From NCBI GenBank assembly GCA_937895705.1, contig CALBKM010000007.1, forward strand, positions 1 through 56,976: a DNA stretch of 56,976 nt, written 5' to 3'. The translations under genes and the position numbers were made by a program. The DNA comes from an uncultured Clostridia bacterium (lineage in GTDB: Bacteria; Bacillota; Clostridia; Lachnospirales; Lachnospiraceae). The notes under the pieces were generated by a model. It made no database searches. It was given only the letters and a program-made list of their open reading frames with translations, and had not been told where the DNA came from. This document shows positions 15,181 to 24,273 of the stretch, piece by piece; positions within the stretch are counted from its first letter, which is position 1, and every line of letters begins with the position of its first letter.

Positions 15181-16245
15181 ATGAAGAAAAAAGTATGGTT
15201 GTGTATACTGCTTTGCTCTTTGTTTTTACAAAGTATAGGGTTTGCCGGTTGCGGAACAGAACTTCAAAAATATTCTACTTATTCCTTTGACTATTTCGAT
15301 ACGGTGACAACGATTACAGGGTATGCAAAAAGTCAGGAGCAATTTGATGAGATTGCGGACGGAGTATTGGAAGAACTTTCGGAGTATCACAAGCTCTTTA
15401 CCATTTACCATCGTTATGAAGGCTTGGAGAATCTTTGCACCATAAATGAAATTGCGGACGGCGCACATCGTACTGTGACGGTGGACCGGCGAATCATCGA
15501 TATGCTGTTATATGCAAAGGAGATGTACGAAAAGACGGACGGTACGGTGAATATTGCTATGGGCAGCGTGTTGTCGGTGTGGCATGACTATCGGACGGAA
15601 GGGATAGACGAGCCTTGGACAGCAAAGCTTCCTCCAATGAAGAAACTGGAGGAAGCGGCGGAGCATACGGATATCAACAACGTTGTGATTGATGAAGATG
15701 CTTGTACCGTGACTTTGACGGATCCGGCCATGACGCTGGATGTGGGTGCTGTGGCGAAAGGATATGCCGTAGAAATGGCGGCACGATCTTTGGAGGAACA
15801 GGACATATCCGGCTATGTGCTTAATGTGGGTGGAAATGTCCGTACCGTAGGTGGAAAAGACGACAAGGAAAAATGGACTGTGGGAATCGAAAATCCGGAG
15901 GAGGATAGCGAGGATGTATATTTGGCCTATCTGGAATTGGCGGGAGAATCTTTGGTGACCAGCGGTTCGTATCAGCGGTATTATGTGGTGGACGGAAAAC
16001 GGTATCATCATATTATCGATCCGGAGACTTTAATGCCTTCAGAAGGCTATGTGTCGGTATCTGTGGTATGTAACAGCTCCGCAGACGGAGATGCGCTTTC
16101 TACTGCCTTGTTTTGTATGGATTTTGACGTGGGACTGGCATTGATAGAATCGCTTCCCGATACAGAGGCAATGTGGGTGTTGCAGGACGGAACAAGGAAG
16201 GAATCTTCCGGGTTCGCAAGATACAAAAAAGAAGTTACAGACTAA
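15181..16245 (+). CDS. apbE: FAD:protein FMN transferase (ApbE family)
   Basis: ApbE cuts FAD and transfers FMN to threonine in SGAT-type motifs, here most likely those of RnfG and RnfD encoded upstream. The 354-residue protein has a lipoprotein-type signal (LCSLFLQSIGFAGC), so it works outside the membrane, where RnfG is exposed. Family signatures: YFDTVTTITGY, DGTVNIAMGSVLSVWHDY, LDVGAVAKGYAVEMA (FAD loop), LNVGGNVRTVGG and the metal-site region TSGSYQRYYVVDGKRYHHIIDPETLMPS split over residues about 265-290, plus SSADGDALSTALF. ATG 15181 has GGAGG eight bases upstream. Confidence 0.95.
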   Translation: MKKKVWLCILLCSLFLQSIGFAGCGTELQKYSTYSFDYFDTVTTITGYAKSQEQFDEIADGVLEELSEYHKLFTIYHRYEGLENLCTINEIADGAHRTVTVDRRIIDMLLYAKEMYEKTDGTVNIAMGSVLSVWHDYRTEGIDEPWTAKLPPMKKLEEAAEHTDINNVVIDEDACTVTLTDPAMTLDVGAVAKGYAVEMAARSLEEQDISGYVLNVGGNVRTVGGKDDKEKWTVGIENPEEDSEDVYLAYLELAGESLVTSGSYQRYYVVDGKRYHHIIDPETLMPSEGYVSVSVVCNSSADGDALSTALFCMDFDVGLALIESLPDTEAMWVLQDGTRKESSGFARYKKEVTD

Positions 16246-16250
16246 AATGA

Positions 16251-16292
16251 AAACGGGTTGTGCATTTTTATTTCGTGCACAACCTGTTTTTT
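16251..16292 (+). terminator. Terminator after apbE
   Basis: A 14-bp stem (AAACGGGTTGTGCA with TGCACAACCTGTTT) followed by six T residues ends the apbE transcript. Confidence 0.9.
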
Positions 16293-16370
16293 GCTGGCGT
16301 CGCGAAGGAACGCCTACGGAGTTTTTACCCCGTAAGCGAAACGCAACATATATTTGAGGGCAATCAAATG

Positions 16371-18608
16371 CTAAGAAATAAATGCTCCGGAACCGAGTTT
16401 GAGTTCCGTACCGCTCTTTAATATAACGGTATGGGAAACGCCCCTGTAGACAAGGGTAAGCTCCGTGTCATACCTCGGAAACAGTGTAACCTCGGTTAAA
16501 GCCCCGTCTTTCCAGGAAAGATTATAGGTGACGGCACCTACGCCGCACAGCCCGGTGACACTTCCTTCGCTCCATTCCTTCGGAAGGGCAGGAAGGAGAA
16601 CGGTGCGGGCTTCATTGGACTGGAGAAGCATTTCCGCAATACCGGCGGTGGCACCGAAGTTACCGTCAATCTGGAACGGCGGATGGTTATCCAAAAGATT
16701 TTCCAAGGTGGAATTTTGCATCAGTGCAAGAAGATTCTTGTAGCATTCTTCACTGTTCCAAAGTCTTGCATACATATTGATAATCCAAGCACGGCTCCAG
16801 CCGGTGTGACCGCCGCCGCCGGCCAGTCTCCGCTCTAGGGTAACCTTTGCCGCGTCGCACAGCTCCGGGGTGGCATCCGGTGTAATCTGGAAAGCCGGGT
16901 GCAATGCCCACAGATGTGAAATATGCCGATGCCCCGGTTCTGCTTCGTCATAATCCTCCTGCCATTCCATAATCTGACCGTGCTTGCCGATACGGATGCT
17001 CGGAATCTTTGCGTCATATTCCTTTGCTTTTTCCAGGAAGGCTGTATCGGTGTCACCTACAATCGGTGCGGCAGAAAGAAGATTGCCGAACAGTTCGTGC
17101 AAAATCTCGTTATCCATGGCAGAGCCATAGGTAAGGCAGCCGCTAATGCCGCTATTCATAATATAGGTATTTTCAGGAGAAACGGAAGGGCAGGTGACGT
17201 AGGCACCGTCTACTTCAATGAGGAAATCAAAGAAGAATCGTACCGCTTCTTTTAAGGCCGGATAGTACTCCTTTAAAAAGTCAACGTCCAGGGTGTATAA
17301 ATAGTGCTGCCAGATGTGGGTACAAAGCCATGCGGCACCCATGACCCAGAAGGTGGCAGGAATATAGATGTCCTGCGGTGCGGTATCGCCCCACATATCC
17401 GTGTTATGATGGGCTACAAAGCCGTTGCAGCCATACATTTCTTTTGCGGTACGCTGTCCGTTGGGAAGCATACGCATAATGTGTTCAAACAGCGGCATTT
17501 GACATTCCGCCAGATTGCACATGTTGGCCGGCCAGTAGTTCATTTCGGTATTGATGTTGATGGTGTATTTGCTGCCCCAAGGAGCGTCGATGCTGTTGCA
17601 CCAGATACCCTGCAGATTTGCCGGAAGGCAATCACCGCGACTGGAGCAAATGAGGAGATAACGGCCGTAAGCAAAATAAGTAGCAAGTAAACCGTTGTCC
17701 GGTTGTTCTGCGGAAATACGGCGGAGACGTTCGTCGGTGGTAAGCTCATCCAGTTCCTTATCGTAAGGCAGTGTCAGGGCCATGCGCTTAAAGTAAGGCT
17801 GATATTCCGCTAAATGGTCGTGGTATAGTTCCTCGTAGGAAAGGGTAGCGGCCTTTGTCAAAGTGTCTTCCACAGTTTTACGCGGGAGCGCGCTTCGGAA
17901 GGTGGTGGAAGCGGTAATAAGTACCGTTACTTCCGCAGCATGCTCTGTCAGAAGGTGTTCGCCGATGCCTTTTACAAAGGCTCCGTCGGAGAGCATGCGC
18001 ATACCGCAACAAAAATCGGAGCCGCCTCCGCCTAAGTTGCCTGAAATGTACAAAGAGTCCGAGGTATGTTCCGTAGATTCGTAAAAATTGCCTCGCTGTA
18101 GGGAGGCAGCCAAATCCAGATGTCCCGGAGCGGAAGAGGTAAACCTAGCTACGATACAGTTATAGCTCTTGCTGACAAAGGAATCGCAACGGTAGGTAAT
18201 ACCGGTACTCTCTTCTGTGGTAACGGTAGTATGTACCGCTGTCTCCAAATCCAGAGTACGGCGGAAGTTGATGCCCTTTGTCAGACATCCGCAGAAATCA
18301 AAGTATACATCGCCCAGAGTCTGGTAGGTGTGTTCGCTTTGCGGGGTGCCGGTCAGGGCATATTTACACAATTCCTCGGCTTTACGGATGTTGCCGGAAA
18401 GGATAAGAGAACGTACTTCCTCCAAATGAGCCGGTGCATCCTTGTTGTTACGATTACGCGGACCGCCGAACCAGACACTGTCTTCGTTAATCTGAAAATG
18501 CTCGGAGGTATTGTTTCCGTAAATCATTGCTCCCAGACGGCCGTTGCCGATGGGAAGGGCTTTGTTCCAGTTGTATCCTGCTGATGTGGTATAAGTGAGC
18601 TGATGCAT
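16371..18608 (-). CDS. Glycoside hydrolase family 95 alpha-L-fucosidase
   Basis: The 745-residue protein is a GH95 enzyme, which hydrolyses alpha-1,2-linked fucose (or galactose) by inversion. Family landmarks: ALPIGNGRLGAMIYG and INEDSVWFGGP near the N terminus, NINTEMNYWPANMCNLAEC (the Asn-x-Asn pair that assists the base), AHHNTDMWGDTAP, CPSVSPENTY (the acid Glu), PGHRHISHLWALHP and DGNFGATAGIAEMLL (the base Asp). There is no signal peptide, so it acts in the cytoplasm on imported oligosaccharides. I start it at ATG 18608, with GGAGG upstream, not at the longer frame. It is divergent from an AraC regulator. Confidence 0.95.
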   Translation of the reverse strand: MHQLTYTTSAGYNWNKALPIGNGRLGAMIYGNNTSEHFQINEDSVWFGGPRNRNNKDAPAHLEEVRSLILSGNIRKAEELCKYALTGTPQSEHTYQTLGDVYFDFCGCLTKGINFRRTLDLETAVHTTVTTEESTGITYRCDSFVSKSYNCIVARFTSSAPGHLDLAASLQRGNFYESTEHTSDSLYISGNLGGGGSDFCCGMRMLSDGAFVKGIGEHLLTEHAAEVTVLITASTTFRSALPRKTVEDTLTKAATLSYEELYHDHLAEYQPYFKRMALTLPYDKELDELTTDERLRRISAEQPDNGLLATYFAYGRYLLICSSRGDCLPANLQGIWCNSIDAPWGSKYTININTEMNYWPANMCNLAECQMPLFEHIMRMLPNGQRTAKEMYGCNGFVAHHNTDMWGDTAPQDIYIPATFWVMGAAWLCTHIWQHYLYTLDVDFLKEYYPALKEAVRFFFDFLIEVDGAYVTCPSVSPENTYIMNSGISGCLTYGSAMDNEILHELFGNLLSAAPIVGDTDTAFLEKAKEYDAKIPSIRIGKHGQIMEWQEDYDEAEPGHRHISHLWALHPAFQITPDATPELCDAAKVTLERRLAGGGGHTGWSRAWIINMYARLWNSEECYKNLLALMQNSTLENLLDNHPPFQIDGNFGATAGIAEMLLQSNEARTVLLPALPKEWSEGSVTGLCGVGAVTYNLSWKDGALTEVTLFPRYDTELTLVYRGVSHTVILKSGTELKLGSGAFIS

Positions 18609-18808
18609 CGTACACCTCCGTAAATTGATAATTTCTCTGATTCTATTATATCGTTGCAATTCAAATTTTTCCAGCGTATAATATGACATATAGACGAAGT
18701 AAACGGTATTTTTTCGAAGAGTATTGAAAATAAGAAATACGACGGAACAGAGGAGATTTTATGCGGGGGAGATTATACGGAGAAGGTGTTACGAAGGAGG
18801 TATGACAC
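18609..18808. promoter_or_regulatory. Divergent control region, GH95 gene / AraC gene
   Basis: A TATAAT at 18645-18650 on the minus strand is a likely -10 for the fucosidase gene, without a good -35 box, as expected for an activator-dependent promoter. On the plus strand TATAAT occurs at about 18676. AraC binding sites probably lie here but cannot be placed from sequence alone. Confidence 0.5.
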
Positions 18809-19696
18809 GTGGAATTACAAGAGCGCAGCGGGGAGAAGAGCAGCGGCTATCGTTTTTTGCTGGAGGGCGCGGTGGTGACCATTGCGATGGTGAGCTATCG
18901 CAGATTTACGGAAGTAATGCCGGAGCATGCCCACGGAGAAAATGTATACGAACTTCATTATGTGGTACAGGGAGAGGGCACGGTATTTTTAAATAAGCTG
19001 GAGTACGGGGTGGAGCCGGGAATTCTTTATATTACCGGCCCTGGAGTACTCCACGAACAGATTCCTTCGAAGGATAATCCGCTCATTGAATTCGGAGTGT
19101 ACATGCAGTTGCAGAAAGGGGCGACGGGTGGAGAGTTATTGCGTGGGTTGAGCACGCATGCTTTGTGGCACGGAACGGCCCGAAAAACGTTGAAACGTTT
19201 GATAGAAGAGATTCTGAAAGAACAGACAGGAAATCAGCCGGGAACCTATGAGAAGATGCAGTATTTGCTGGCGGAATTTTTGATAGAATGTATCCGCAGT
19301 GCCATAGCGACCAAGGAAGAGGAGACGATGCTCCCGGAGCCTCAGGAGCAGTTTGGGGCCCATGATATACAGGAGGAAAATGCCCTATTGGTGGCGGACG
19401 AAATCTTTTTATACGAATACCGGGATATCACATTAGAAGAGATGGCGAAACGTCTTGGATTCAGTGTGCGTCAGACACAGCGTCTGTTGCAGAAAATGTA
19501 CGGGAAATCTTTCACACAGAAAAAGCTGGAAGCACGTATGTCGGCAGCGGTGACGTTACTTCAGAACAGTCGCTACAGTATTACGGAAATCAGCGAGATG
19601 CTGGGATATGCCTCCATGGAGCATTTTTCTTATGCGTTTTCCAAGTACTACGGTTATGTGCCAAGCAGTCTAAGAAAAAAGAATAAAACGAAATAA
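18809..19696 (+). CDS. AraC-family transcriptional regulator
   Basis: The 295-residue protein joins an N-terminal cupin sensor (PEHAHGENVYELHYVVQGEG, GILYITGPGVLHEQI) to a C-terminal AraC DNA-binding domain with two helix-turn-helix units (ITLEEMAKRLGFSVRQTQRL and YSITEISEMLGYASMEHFSY, then FSKYYGYVPSSLRK). A GTG start with AAGGAGG eight bases upstream fits best. Being divergent to the GH95 gene, it probably activates it in response to a sugar released from fucosylated glycans. Confidence 0.93.
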   Translation: MELQERSGEKSSGYRFLLEGAVVTIAMVSYRRFTEVMPEHAHGENVYELHYVVQGEGTVFLNKLEYGVEPGILYITGPGVLHEQIPSKDNPLIEFGVYMQLQKGATGGELLRGLSTHALWHGTARKTLKRLIEEILKEQTGNQPGTYEKMQYLLAEFLIECIRSAIATKEEETMLPEPQEQFGAHDIQEENALLVADEIFLYEYRDITLEEMAKRLGFSVRQTQRLLQKMYGKSFTQKKLEARMSAAVTLLQNSRYSITEISEMLGYASMEHFSYAFSKYYGYVPSSLRKKNKTK

Positions 19697-19697
19697 A

Positions 19698-19720
19698 GCG
19701 GCCGCATGAGGCGACCGCTG
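19698..19720 (-). terminator. Terminator of rubredoxin gene
   Basis: AGCGG.CGC and GCG.CCGCT pair around a short loop; on the minus strand the hairpin is followed by TTTATTTCGTTTT, so it serves the rubredoxin transcript. It lies two bases past the AraC stop. Confidence 0.65.
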
Positions 19721-19726
19721 TGTCGG

Positions 19727-19882
19727 TTACTGCTCGGAAAACTGGTCCTTGCCTACACCACAGAGCGGGCATACCCAGTCCTCCGGGACATTTTCCCACG
19801 GAGTTCCCGGTGCGATACCGTTGTCCGGATCGCCGGTTGCTTCGTCGTAAACATAACCGCATACGTCACATACATAAGTCAT
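19727..19882 (-). CDS. Rubredoxin
   Basis: This 51-residue protein has the complete rubredoxin fold: CDVCGYVYDEATGDPDNGIA (Cys 5 and 8) and EDWVCPLCGVGKDQF (Cys 38 and 41), the four cysteines that bind one iron, plus PGTPWENVP between them. Rubredoxins are small cytoplasmic electron carriers, in anaerobes often serving oxygen and peroxide reductases. The start ATG has AAAGGAGG six bases upstream. It is transcribed alone on the minus strand and has a structured leader (19937-20008). Confidence 0.97.
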   Translation of the reverse strand: MTYVCDVCGYVYDEATGDPDNGIAPGTPWENVPEDWVCPLCGVGKDQFSEQ

Positions 19883-19936
19883 AAGATTACCTCCTTTCGA
19901 CAATGATGTTGTTTGATGATATTAATACCATGCGCG

Positions 19937-20020
19937 CTCATATGCCGAAATAAGTCCGGGCTGATGGAACATCCACCGTACTTGTTTCGGCATATGAGCT
20001 TTGCCTTCGCAAATATTATA
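19937..20020 (-). promoter_or_regulatory. Structured leader and -10 box of rubredoxin gene
   Basis: On the minus strand a TATAAT (20015-20020) is followed by TTTGC/GCAAA, a small hairpin, then by two 18-base arms (19981-19998 and 19937-19954; CTCATATGCCGAAA against TTTCGGCATATGAG) that pair with one mismatch and enclose 26 bases. The inner part contains GATG-TTC-CATC. No -35 box is clear. The leader before the rubredoxin ATG would be about 125 bases. I do not recognise the element. Confidence 0.6.
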
Positions 20021-20171
20021 TCACAAAGTAGGAAGAAATAACAGGAATTTGTGTTAAAATAAGATGTTTTTATTGACAGGAAAAGTAGAAGGGAGTATAA
20101 TTTCAATATAATCTGCAACGCGCGTTTTAAAACGATTGGAGCAGATTGATTTCCATAAGGAGTGTGATCGA

Positions 20172-20786
20172 GTGCCACCAAAGGCAAAGTTTACAAAAGA
20201 AGAGATTGTTACAACGGCATTTACAATAGTAAGAAAGCTTGGAATTAATGCATTGACGGCCCGTTCTCTTGCAAAAGAACTCGGAAGTTCCTCCAGACCG
20301 ATTTTTACGGTTTTTAAAAACATGGAAGATCTACAGACAGAGGTGCGTAATGCGGCAATGAAAGAGTTTGAATCCTATGCGGAGGCGGCAGCGGAGTATA
20401 CGCCGGCATTTAAACAAATCGGAATTCAAATGATACAGTTTGCAAACCGGGAACCGAAATTGTTTCAGCTTTTGTATATGCAGGAGCACAATGACAGTAA
20501 GAGTTTTGAAGAGCATTTGAAGTATTTGGGAGACACGGGTGAAGTGTGTCTGGCTATGTTGGAGCAAGAATATGCATTGAAACGTACAGAGGCGATTGCT
20601 TTGTTTATGCAGGTGTGGATTTTTACTTACGGAATATGTGTACTCTGTGCCACCGGAGCATGCCGGTTCGAAGAAAGAGAAATTCAAGAGATGTTAAGTA
20701 GGGAATTCGCAAGTATGCTTACTTTGATTAAGAGTGGTAAATTGGAACTCTGTGAGATTGTACCCGAGAAGAAAACGGGACGGTGA
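20172..20786 (+). CDS. TetR-family transcriptional regulator
   Basis: The 204-residue protein has an N-terminal TetR helix-turn-helix (PPKAKFTKEEIVTTAFTIV, then LTARSLAKELGSSSRPIFTV and FKNMEDL) and a C-terminal ligand-binding half of the type with WIFTYGICVLCATGACRF. I chose GTG 20172, with AAGGAG nine bases upstream, because the family starts at (M/V)PPKAKFTKE. It lies 47 bases before the chemoreceptor gene and may share its transcript, but a regulatory link is only positional. Confidence 0.88.
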   Translation: MPPKAKFTKEEIVTTAFTIVRKLGINALTARSLAKELGSSSRPIFTVFKNMEDLQTEVRNAAMKEFESYAEAAAEYTPAFKQIGIQMIQFANREPKLFQLLYMQEHNDSKSFEEHLKYLGDTGEVCLAMLEQEYALKRTEAIALFMQVWIFTYGICVLCATGACRFEEREIQEMLSREFASMLTLIKSGKLELCEIVPEKKTGR

Positions 20787-20833
20787 TGTTACGGCAGATG
20801 CAGGCAGAAAGCCTGTGAGAAAGGAGCGTGGAT

Positions 20834-22342
20834 ATGAACGGTGTACTACAGATGAACGAACAGCAGGCGAACAAGGTGGTTGCAAAGGTGATGCGAATTA
20901 CTTTTTTTATCTTTGTACTGGTATTCGGACTGAATGTGGCAGGAATATTTATTGTGGATCAGACTATTATGACCGTTGCATTTGTGGCAGGTTCCGTATT
21001 TCTATGGTTACCGACTCTGTTTCATCGAATCGGGCATGGTTCGGCCGGCTGGATTAAGTATTTGAATGTGGTTTGTGCTTCATTGTTTATTTTATTAACG
21101 ACAACAACATTGAGCTTTCATGTAATCGTAATTTATGTGTATGCAATTGCGATTGCAAGCTTATATTTCTCGAAGAAATTAAATATATTGGCTACGGTGA
21201 TCAATGTAATCGGAGTATCGGTGGGACAAATTCTTGCATTCCAATGGAATACATTACCGGATAAGAATTTTGATACGATGTATGATGTGATGGTATACAG
21301 TGTAGCGCCGAGAGCTTTGACTTTGATTGCAATTGCGGCTATTTTTACCATGCTTTGCAGCAGAACGGCAGCTATGTTAGGAAATCTGATGGGTGCGGAA
21401 GAACAAAAGGATATGTTGGAACGTATGACAAGCCTTCGTGAACAAAATAGCCAAGTGTCGAGGCAGTTACTTGCGTTTGTGAGCGAACTGGAGCAGCTTG
21501 CCCGGATTTCCAATGAGACGAATCAAAAAGTAGCGGATGAAACAGAAGAGATTATGCGTGGTACGAAAGAAAACGCAAATCAGATTCATGTAATGAATGA
21601 TGGATTGTCGGATATTACCGGACAAATGGCGCAGTTGGGTGACATGAGTGATCGACTTGCCAAGGCGGCGAGTCAGATTCGCGAGCTTTCTTCCGGAAAT
21701 CAGAAGACCATGGATTTGGCTACGGATCGTATGCTACGTATTTCCGAGAGTGCGGGCGAGTGTAAGAAAGTAATTGAAACTTTGGAGGAACAGTCCAATG
21801 AGATTATGGGAATCATTCAGACGATTACAGATATTTCCGCGCAAACAAAGCTCCTTGCTTTAAATGCTACGATTGAGGCGGCAAGAGCTGGGGAACACGG
21901 CAGAGGCTTTGCGGTTGTAGCGGAGGAGATACAGAAGCTTTCCGAACAGACACAGATTGCGGTGGAAAGTATCGGTACGATTGTCAATGAGGTAGTAAAA
22001 AGTACGGAAGAAGCGGTTGCTTCCATGGAACAGAGCGCAGAATTGACAGAGCAGGGATTACTGCAGATGAAAGAAGCGGGAGAGTCTACCTACACAATTA
22101 CAAAAGCTAACGAGACAATGACCGCACAGATTGATGAAGTGGATCGGATTACGAAAACCCTTTTGGAGACCGAAAAGCAGGTAGCAAGCGGTATGGAACA
22201 GGTACATCAGAATACCGAAGTGAACTTATCTGCGGTAGAGCATGTTACGGATGCTACGAAGGAAAGTCGAAACGGAACGGAAAGTCTGGTGGATATGGTT
22301 CACAGAATTAAAAATCTTGCGGAACAGCTGACAGAGTCATAA
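20834..22342 (+). CDS. Methyl-accepting chemotaxis protein
   Basis: The 502-residue protein has an N-terminal membrane part of about six helices (residues about 20-190) with no large external sensor domain and no clear HAMP domain. The C-terminal half is a coiled-coil signalling domain with the highly conserved tip, LLALNATIEAARAGEHGRGF then AVVAEEIQKLSEQT, which contacts CheA and CheW. The signal is probably sensed within or near the membrane. ATG 20834 fits the AAGGAG spacing better than GTG 20828. It implies a chemotaxis system elsewhere in the genome. Confidence 0.95.
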   Translation: MNGVLQMNEQQANKVVAKVMRITFFIFVLVFGLNVAGIFIVDQTIMTVAFVAGSVFLWLPTLFHRIGHGSAGWIKYLNVVCASLFILLTTTTLSFHVIVIYVYAIAIASLYFSKKLNILATVINVIGVSVGQILAFQWNTLPDKNFDTMYDVMVYSVAPRALTLIAIAAIFTMLCSRTAAMLGNLMGAEEQKDMLERMTSLREQNSQVSRQLLAFVSELEQLARISNETNQKVADETEEIMRGTKENANQIHVMNDGLSDITGQMAQLGDMSDRLAKAASQIRELSSGNQKTMDLATDRMLRISESAGECKKVIETLEEQSNEIMGIIQTITDISAQTKLLALNATIEAARAGEHGRGFAVVAEEIQKLSEQTQIAVESIGTIVNEVVKSTEEAVASMEQSAELTEQGLLQMKEAGESTYTITKANETMTAQIDEVDRITKTLLETEKQVASGMEQVHQNTEVNLSAVEHVTDATKESRNGTESLVDMVHRIKNLAEQLTES

Positions 22343-22412
22343 GTTGATGATACAGAAAATGAATGAAGAGATGATATTGCTTTGAGTGGCTATAGTTTAC
22401 TCAAGACGACGG

Positions 22413-22447
22413 AAAAAGGACACGCAGGGATGGCAGTGTCCTTTTTT
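22413..22447 (+). terminator. Terminator after chemoreceptor gene
   Basis: AAAAAGGACAC pairs with GTGTCCTTTTT around a 12-base loop, with the T-run included in the right arm. Confidence 0.88.
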
Positions 22448-22545
22448 ATGTCACAGGGAAATTTTACACACTTATTGCAGAATCTCCGAAAGGATGCTAT
22501 ACTAAACAGTGTTGTTGCGATGAAACGGCAACAAAAGGAGGAATC

Positions 22546-23007
22546 ATGGAAACAATAAAAAAACTGTTTAAGAAATACAAGGAAATTATTATGTATCTGG
22601 TGTTCGGAGTGGCTACGACGGTGGTAAACTGGATTGTATATATTATATGCACAAAGTTGTTCGGACGTTCCGTGGCGGAGCTTTCCAATGGTCAGATTGC
22701 CGTTTGTAACGGAATCGCTTGGGTGGTTGCGGTGACCTTTGCATTTATCACCAATAAGTTGTTTGTATTTGAAAGTAAAAGTACCGAAAAGAAGTTTTTA
22801 CTGGTGGAAGCGGCAAAGTTTTACGGTTCCCGCATTTTTTCCGGTATCTTTGAAATTTTGTTGCCGAGCGCTCTGATTGCAATCGGTTTGAATCAGTCGG
22901 TATTCGGTGTGGAGGGTGCCATTGCAAAAGCGATTACCAGTGTTGTGGTGATTGTGATGAATTATGTGTTAAGCAAGTTGTTTGTGTTCCGCAAGAAGGA
23001 AAAATAA
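22546..23007 (+). CDS. GtrA-family membrane protein
   Basis: The 153-residue protein has four membrane segments and GtrA landmarks: YLVFGVATTVVNWIVYIIC, AWVVAVTFAFITNKLFVFES, FYGSRIFSGIFEI and VVVIVMNYVLSKLFVFR. GtrA proteins are thought to move lipid-linked sugars across the membrane for glycosylation of cell-surface polymers. No glycosyltransferase lies next to it, so its target is unknown. Ribosome binding site AAAGGAGG. Confidence 0.9.
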   Translation: METIKKLFKKYKEIIMYLVFGVATTVVNWIVYIICTKLFGRSVAELSNGQIAVCNGIAWVVAVTFAFITNKLFVFESKSTEKKFLLVEAAKFYGSRIFSGIFEILLPSALIAIGLNQSVFGVEGAIAKAITSVVVIVMNYVLSKLFVFRKKEK

Positions 23008-23055
23008 TACGAAGGATTGCTGCGAAAGGAGAGCCGGAAGGGCGACAAAAGTAAG

Positions 23056-24273
23056 ATGAGCGATTTGTTTACAATAAAGGGAATGGTAACGGTAAAAAAA
23101 GGCGAAGCCCGGAGTTTAAAAGCAGGTGGGCTTTGGATTTATGATAACGAAATCAATACGATTACCGGCGCAGTGGAAGACGGTGAACTGGTACGTGTCA
23201 ACGATTTTGACGGTTATGTACTGGGCACCGGCTTCATTAACCGTAAGTCCAAGCTTACCGTGCGCATGCTGACCAGGGACAAGGATGAGGAGATTAACGA
23301 GGCGTTTTTGGAAAAGAGAGTCCGGGCGGCGTGGGAATATCGTAAGAAGACGGTAGATACGAGCAGCTGTCGTCTGATTTTCGGAGAAGCGGACTTTTTA
23401 CCGGGGCTTGTGGTGGACAAGTTCTCCGATGTGTGTGTGGTACAGTCTCTGGCACTGGGCATCGACCGGTTAAAGCCGGTGATACTGGATGCTCTTAAGA
23501 AGGTACTGGCGGAGGACGGTATTGTACTGCGGGGAATTTATGAGCGCAGCGACGCCAAAGTTCGGGAGCAGGAAGGAATGGAGCGGTTTAAAGGGTTCCT
23601 TACGGAACCGTTTGATACGGAAGTAGAGATTATTGAGAATGGTGTAAAGTATCTGGTGGATATTGCGGACGGTCAGAAAACCGGATTTTTCCTTGACCAG
23701 AAGTACAACCGCTTGGCGGTACAGAAGCTTTGTAAGGATGCAAAGGTACTGGACTGCTTTACCCATACAGGTTCCTTTGCCTTAAATGCGGGAATTGCAG
23801 GAGCAAGCAGCGTTCTTGGTGTGGATGCTTCGGAGCTTGCGGTGGAGCAGGCGAGAAAGAATGCGGAGTTAAACGGTCTGTCCGATACGGTAAAATTCCA
23901 GTGCGCGGATGTGTTTGAACTTTTGCCGGAGTTAGAGCGCACCGGAGAGCAGTACGATGTGGTTATCTTAGACCCGCCGGCCTTTACCAAGTCCAGAAAC
24001 TCCGTAAAAAATGCGGCACGGGGCTATCGTGAAATCAATATCCGGGGACTGAAGCTTGTAAAGGACGGAGGTTATCTTTGTACCTGCTCCTGCTCTCACT
24101 TTATGACACCGGAACTCTTTACGGAGACTATCGCCCAGGCGGCAAGAGATGTCCATGTGCGTCTTCGTCAGGTGGAGTACCGTACCCAGGCGGCGGACCA
24201 TCCGATTCTGTGGGCAGCGAATGAGTCGTATTATCTCAAATTTTATATCTTCCAGGTGGTGAAGAGGTTTTAG
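23056..24273 (+). CDS. Class I rRNA large-subunit methyltransferase (RlmI-like)
   Basis: The 405-residue protein has an N-terminal PUA domain (VTVKKGEARSLKAGGLWIYD, then VRVNDFDGYVLGTGFIN) and a central/C-terminal S-adenosylmethionine methyltransferase (VLDCFTHTGSFALNAGIAGA, GVDASELAVEQARKNAELNG, DVVILDPPAFTKSR), as in RlmI, which methylates a cytosine of 23S rRNA. CSCSHFM is the conserved late motif. The start is not certain: ATG 23056 has only a weak site, and ATG 23083 would still include the PUA domain. Confidence 0.9.
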   Translation: MSDLFTIKGMVTVKKGEARSLKAGGLWIYDNEINTITGAVEDGELVRVNDFDGYVLGTGFINRKSKLTVRMLTRDKDEEINEAFLEKRVRAAWEYRKKTVDTSSCRLIFGEADFLPGLVVDKFSDVCVVQSLALGIDRLKPVILDALKKVLAEDGIVLRGIYERSDAKVREQEGMERFKGFLTEPFDTEVEIIENGVKYLVDIADGQKTGFFLDQKYNRLAVQKLCKDAKVLDCFTHTGSFALNAGIAGASSVLGVDASELAVEQARKNAELNGLSDTVKFQCADVFELLPELERTGEQYDVVILDPPAFTKSRNSVKNAARGYREINIRGLKLVKDGGYLCTCSCSHFMTPELFTETIAQAARDVHVRLRQVEYRTQAADHPILWAANESYYLKFYIFQVVKRF

